This document shows positions 4,822 to 6,985 of a DNA stretch of 6,985 nucleotides, one piece after another. A program made the translations under genes and the position numbers. Position 1 is the first letter of the stretch; the number at the start of each line of letters is the position of its first letter. The notes below the pieces were generated by a model. It was not told where the DNA came from. It worked only from the letters and a program-made list of their open reading frames with translations, and made no database searches. Source of the DNA: Desulfobacterales bacterium (GTDB taxonomy: Bacteria; Desulfobacterota; Desulfobacteria; Desulfobacterales; QNYZ01); NCBI GenBank assembly GCA_029938515.1, contig JAOZUU010000149.1:1-6985 (forward strand). Direction: 5' to 3'.

Positions 4822-6669
4822 ATGCTACCGGATTATTTCCAGTTTTCCCTTCCCACCAAGGTAATTTACGGGATCGGGATAACGGACCAACTGGCCGATG
4901 CCGTCCAATCTTTTGGCAAAAAGAAAGCCATCCTGGTAACCGATAAAGTCTTGCGCAAAGCCGGCCCGGCCACCCGGGTACGCAATGGATTTTCCGATAC
5001 CGGCATCCGTATTGCCTGTACGTTCGACAATGTGCCGCCCAATTCCACCATCGCTACGGTCAAACGATGTGCCGCCCTGGGAAAAAAACACAAATGCGGT
5101 CTGGTCATCGCCGTGGGGGGCGGCAGTGTCATCGATACTGCCAAGGTGGCCAACCTGCTGATGGTCAAAGGGGGAAAACCGGAAGATCACATGGGTGCCT
5201 ATTTGCTTGATAAGAACGAAGCCCTGCTCCCCTCGATTTTTTTCCCCACCACGGCCGGGACCGGCTCGGAAGTCACCCGGGTGGCGGTCATCGCCGATCC
5301 TGATCATGATGTCAAACTCCCTTTCACCGAGGAACAATTTCTTCCGTCGCTGGCCGTCCTCGATCCGGAGTTGACGACTTCCATGCCGGGCAAGCTCACC
5401 GCGGCCACCGGTATGGATGCCTTGACCCATGCCATCGAAGCCTATGTGGACAAGGAATGGTCCCCAGCATCGGACGCATTGGCCCTGCATGCGGTTCACC
5501 TGATCTGCAATAATATCCTCAGGGTCTGTGCGCATCCGGAAGATCTCCCGGCCCGGGGGGCCATGCTGGTGGGGAGTTTCCTGGCGGGTGTAGCGTTTTC
5601 CCATTCCATGGTGGGCATGGTGCATGGAATCTCACATGCCCTCGGAGGCGTTTACCACATTCCCCACGGTCTGGCCAACGCTCTGGTCCTGCCGGAAGTA
5701 ATGGCATACAACCTGCCCCATCGTCGGGAACGCTATGCCGACATCGCCGGCGCCATGGGGATCGCTTTCCCCCAGCTTATCGATGGCAGCCGCAGCCTGA
5801 TCGCAAACAGCCGGCTGGGTATTTTTAACCAGATCCTTGCACCCGTGAATAACGTCCGCGACTGGATTGAAACCCAGTCCAATCGGGCCAGAGGCCTGGC
5901 CGCCAAAGCCGTGGATAACTTTGAATTTATCGATGATTGGGTCCGGAAACAGACGGCCGCGGCAGCCGTGGAGAAAATACGCACGCTAAACCGCCAACTG
6001 GCCTATTTAACGGGCATGCCCCTCAATCTGAAAGCAGCCGGTATCGATGACGACCTGGCCAGACTCGATCAGGTTGCCGATACCGCCATGGAAGACGGCG
6101 CCATGCTGTATAACCCGGTGGAACCGGAACGCGAAGCGGTGATCCGAATCGTTAAAAAATTATTCCGCCAGAAAATAAAACCGCTGCCGGTCACCGAAGA
6201 TGACTTAAAACCCCCTCAAACCGATCGTCGTGATCAGCGCATGAAAAACGTTTTTAAAGACCAGCAGATGCTCTACGAGGTCCTGATGGGATTTTATGAA
6301 ACGTTAAAAGATCATCCCGATGTCGGACCGGCCATCCATCAAACCGGGTTGTGCGTCCAGTTTGTTTACCGAAATCCGGACGGGGTCATTACCATTGATG
6401 CCAGCGGCGACAAACTGACCGTCGTCAAGGGTGAATTTGCGGGGCGCCCCGAGGTCACCATGACCATGGATGCCGATTTTGCCCACCGGTTCTGGCACGG
6501 CCGGGCCAACCTGATCTCGGCACTGACCCGGCGACAGGTACAGGCCAGGGGAAATATCCCCAAAACGCTGAAACTGCTGCCGGTTCTCAAGCCGGCCTAT
6601 GACCTGTATCCGAAGTATTTACGCGAAAATGGACTTGAAAATCTGATTTTAGGGTCCCTAAAACGATGA
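4822..6669 (+). CDS. iron-containing alcohol dehydrogenase fused to a C-terminal SCP2 lipid-binding domain
   Basis: A 615-residue product; AAGAGGA sits 6 nt before the ATG. Residues 1 to about 448 are a group III Fe-dependent alcohol dehydrogenase. They include GGGSVID (99-105), which binds the NAD(P) diphosphate, and TTAGTGSEVT (143-152). The complete metal-ligand set is D199, H203, H268 and H282, with H272 also conserved; the spacings closely match E. coli FucO (D196, H200, H263, H277). The expected reaction is reversible NAD(P)-linked alcohol/aldehyde conversion. Two things are unusual. About 50 extra residues sit between the YADIAGAMG strand-helix (305-313) and the AVEKIRTL helix (382-389). 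After a charged, proline-containing linker (about 450-476), residues about 478-613 form an SCP2 sterol-carrier domain: VTMTMDADFAHRFWHG (545-560), then ALTRRQVQARGNIPKTLKLL (567-586). SCP2 domains hold lipids or acyl groups, so the substrate is probably hydrophobic (inference). No signal peptide, so cytosolic. Metal and cofactor identity are not proven by sequence. Confidence 0.93.
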   Translation: MLPDYFQFSLPTKVIYGIGITDQLADAVQSFGKKKAILVTDKVLRKAGPATRVRNGFSDTGIRIACTFDNVPPNSTIATVKRCAALGKKHKCGLVIAVGGGSVIDTAKVANLLMVKGGKPEDHMGAYLLDKNEALLPSIFFPTTAGTGSEVTRVAVIADPDHDVKLPFTEEQFLPSLAVLDPELTTSMPGKLTAATGMDALTHAIEAYVDKEWSPASDALALHAVHLICNNILRVCAHPEDLPARGAMLVGSFLAGVAFSHSMVGMVHGISHALGGVYHIPHGLANALVLPEVMAYNLPHRRERYADIAGAMGIAFPQLIDGSRSLIANSRLGIFNQILAPVNNVRDWIETQSNRARGLAAKAVDNFEFIDDWVRKQTAAAAVEKIRTLNRQLAYLTGMPLNLKAAGIDDDLARLDQVADTAMEDGAMLYNPVEPEREAVIRIVKKLFRQKIKPLPVTEDDLKPPQTDRRDQRMKNVFKDQQMLYEVLMGFYETLKDHPDVGPAIHQTGLCVQFVYRNPDGVITIDASGDKLTVVKGEFAGRPEVTMTMDADFAHRFWHGRANLISALTRRQVQARGNIPKTLKLLPVLKPAYDLYPKYLRENGLENLILGSLKR

Positions 6670-6698
6670 TTGATCATTGCTTTTTAATCTGGTATGAT
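6670..6698 (+). promoter_or_regulatory. sigma70-type promoter candidate for the NMO-like gene
   Basis: TTGATC (6670-6675, 4 of 6) and TATGAT (6693-6698, 5 of 6) are exactly 17 bp apart, starting on the base after the Fe-ADH stop codon. Transcription would start near 6705, giving a leader of about 36 nt with the ribosome site TTGGAGG at 6724-6730. This suggests the downstream gene can be transcribed separately from the fusion gene. No terminator is visible between the two genes, so read-through is also possible. Confidence 0.5.
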
Positions 6699-6719
6699 TA
6701 GTATTACTAAAGAATCATA
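6693..6719. repeat. nested dyad over the -10 and start region
   Basis: TATGATT (6693-6699) and AATCATA (6713-6719) are exact inverted 7-bp arms, and between them TAGTA-T-TACTA (6699-6709) forms a second small dyad. The outer left arm is the proposed -10 box itself, so a repressor bound here would block transcription of the NMO-like gene. Operator function is inferred from position only. Confidence 0.35.
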
Positions 6720-6740
6720 TACTTTGGAGGATTAAATCAA

Positions 6741-6985
6741 ATGCCAATTCCCAGCCTCAAATTCGGCGAACTCGTTGCCCGGCTCCCCATTATCCAGGGT
6801 GGAATGGGTGTCGGCATTTCGCTTTCCGGTCTGGCCTCGGCCGTGGCCAATGAAGGCGGCGTGGGTGTGATTGCCACGGCCATGATCGGAATGAAAGATC
6901 CGCATCGATCCACGGACCCCGTCGGTGCCGACAACCGAATTCTATCCGATGAAATCCACAAAGCCCATGAAAAAATGACCGATGG
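6741..6985 (+). CDS. nitronate monooxygenase / 2-nitropropane dioxygenase family flavoprotein, N-terminal part (3' partial)
   Basis: The ATG at 6741 is preceded by GGAGG with 10 nt spacing, and the frame is open for 81 codons to the window edge. The visible N-terminus is diagnostic: LPIIQGGMGVGISLSGLASA (residues 15-34), then NEGGVGVIAT (37-46). This is the first beta-strand and loop of the FMN-binding TIM barrel in the NMO/2-nitropropane dioxygenase family, also related to FabK enoyl-ACP reductase. Members bind FMN and oxidise nitronates or act as enoyl reductases; the N-terminus alone cannot decide between these. The GISLSGLASAVANEGG form is, as I recall, common in NMO-like proteins of anaerobes, where the true substrate is often unknown. 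No signal peptide. The gene has its own promoter candidate (6670-6698) and lies 71 bp after the Fe-ADH-SCP2 gene in the same direction. Confidence 0.88.
   Translation, partial: MPIPSLKFGELVARLPIIQGGMGVGISLSGLASAVANEGGVGVIATAMIGMKDPHRSTDPVGADNRILSDEIHKAHEKMTD

Noticed and set aside
4825..5625. Long open frame on the minus strand inside the Fe-ADH gene
   Set aside because: It is antisense to a gene with full catalytic motifs. Its product is rich in Gly, Arg, His and Asp with no recognisable domain, as expected from the complement of a GC-rich coding frame.

Overview
The window looks like a chromosomal stretch of a Gram-negative anaerobe, most plausibly a sulfate-reducing or related member of the Desulfobacterota (Desulfobacterales-like). 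This is inferred from the gene set: futalosine-pathway menaquinone synthesis, a long iron-containing alcohol dehydrogenase fused to an SCP2 domain, and a nitronate monooxygenase-like flavoprotein. The moderately GC-rich coding sequence, AT-rich spacers and short GC-rich inverted-repeat elements between genes fit too. No rRNA, tRNA, CRISPR array, prophage, transposase or toxin-antitoxin gene was seen.

Layout. 1-510 (+) is the 3' end of a UvrD/Rep-type superfamily 1 helicase. It converges on, and overlaps by 41 bp, a 785-codon gene on the minus strand (470-2827) for a large GAF-domain protein of unknown function. Two more minus-strand genes lie further right: mqnB, futalosine hydrolase (3132-3872), and a small HIT-family nucleotide-binding protein (4136-4468). 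The three minus-strand genes are co-directional but separated by 263 and 304 bp, and each spacer carries a pair of REP-like inverted repeats, so tight co-transcription is not assured. A 353-bp divergent spacer (4469-4821) holds a plausible minus-strand promoter for the HIT gene, a perfect 11-bp inverted repeat beside it, a three-unit 10-bp-period repeat and a 12-bp palindrome. To its right on the plus strand are the Fe-ADH-SCP2 fusion gene (4822-6669), then a good sigma70-type promoter with overlapping dyads, and the 5' end of a nitronate monooxygenase/2-nitropropane dioxygenase family gene (6741 to the window edge).

How the genes may work together. mqnB serves respiratory quinone synthesis. 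The Fe-ADH-SCP2 fusion probably oxidises or reduces a hydrophobic alcohol/aldehyde held or delivered by its lipid-binding domain. The NMO-like protein is a flavin oxidoreductase that could act in detoxification or in a lipid/enoyl pathway. No single pathway clearly joins all six genes. The most distinctive item is the Fe-ADH-SCP2 fusion, with an extra segment of about 50 residues inside its dehydrogenase helical domain. The GAF protein is the largest piece of unexplained biology.
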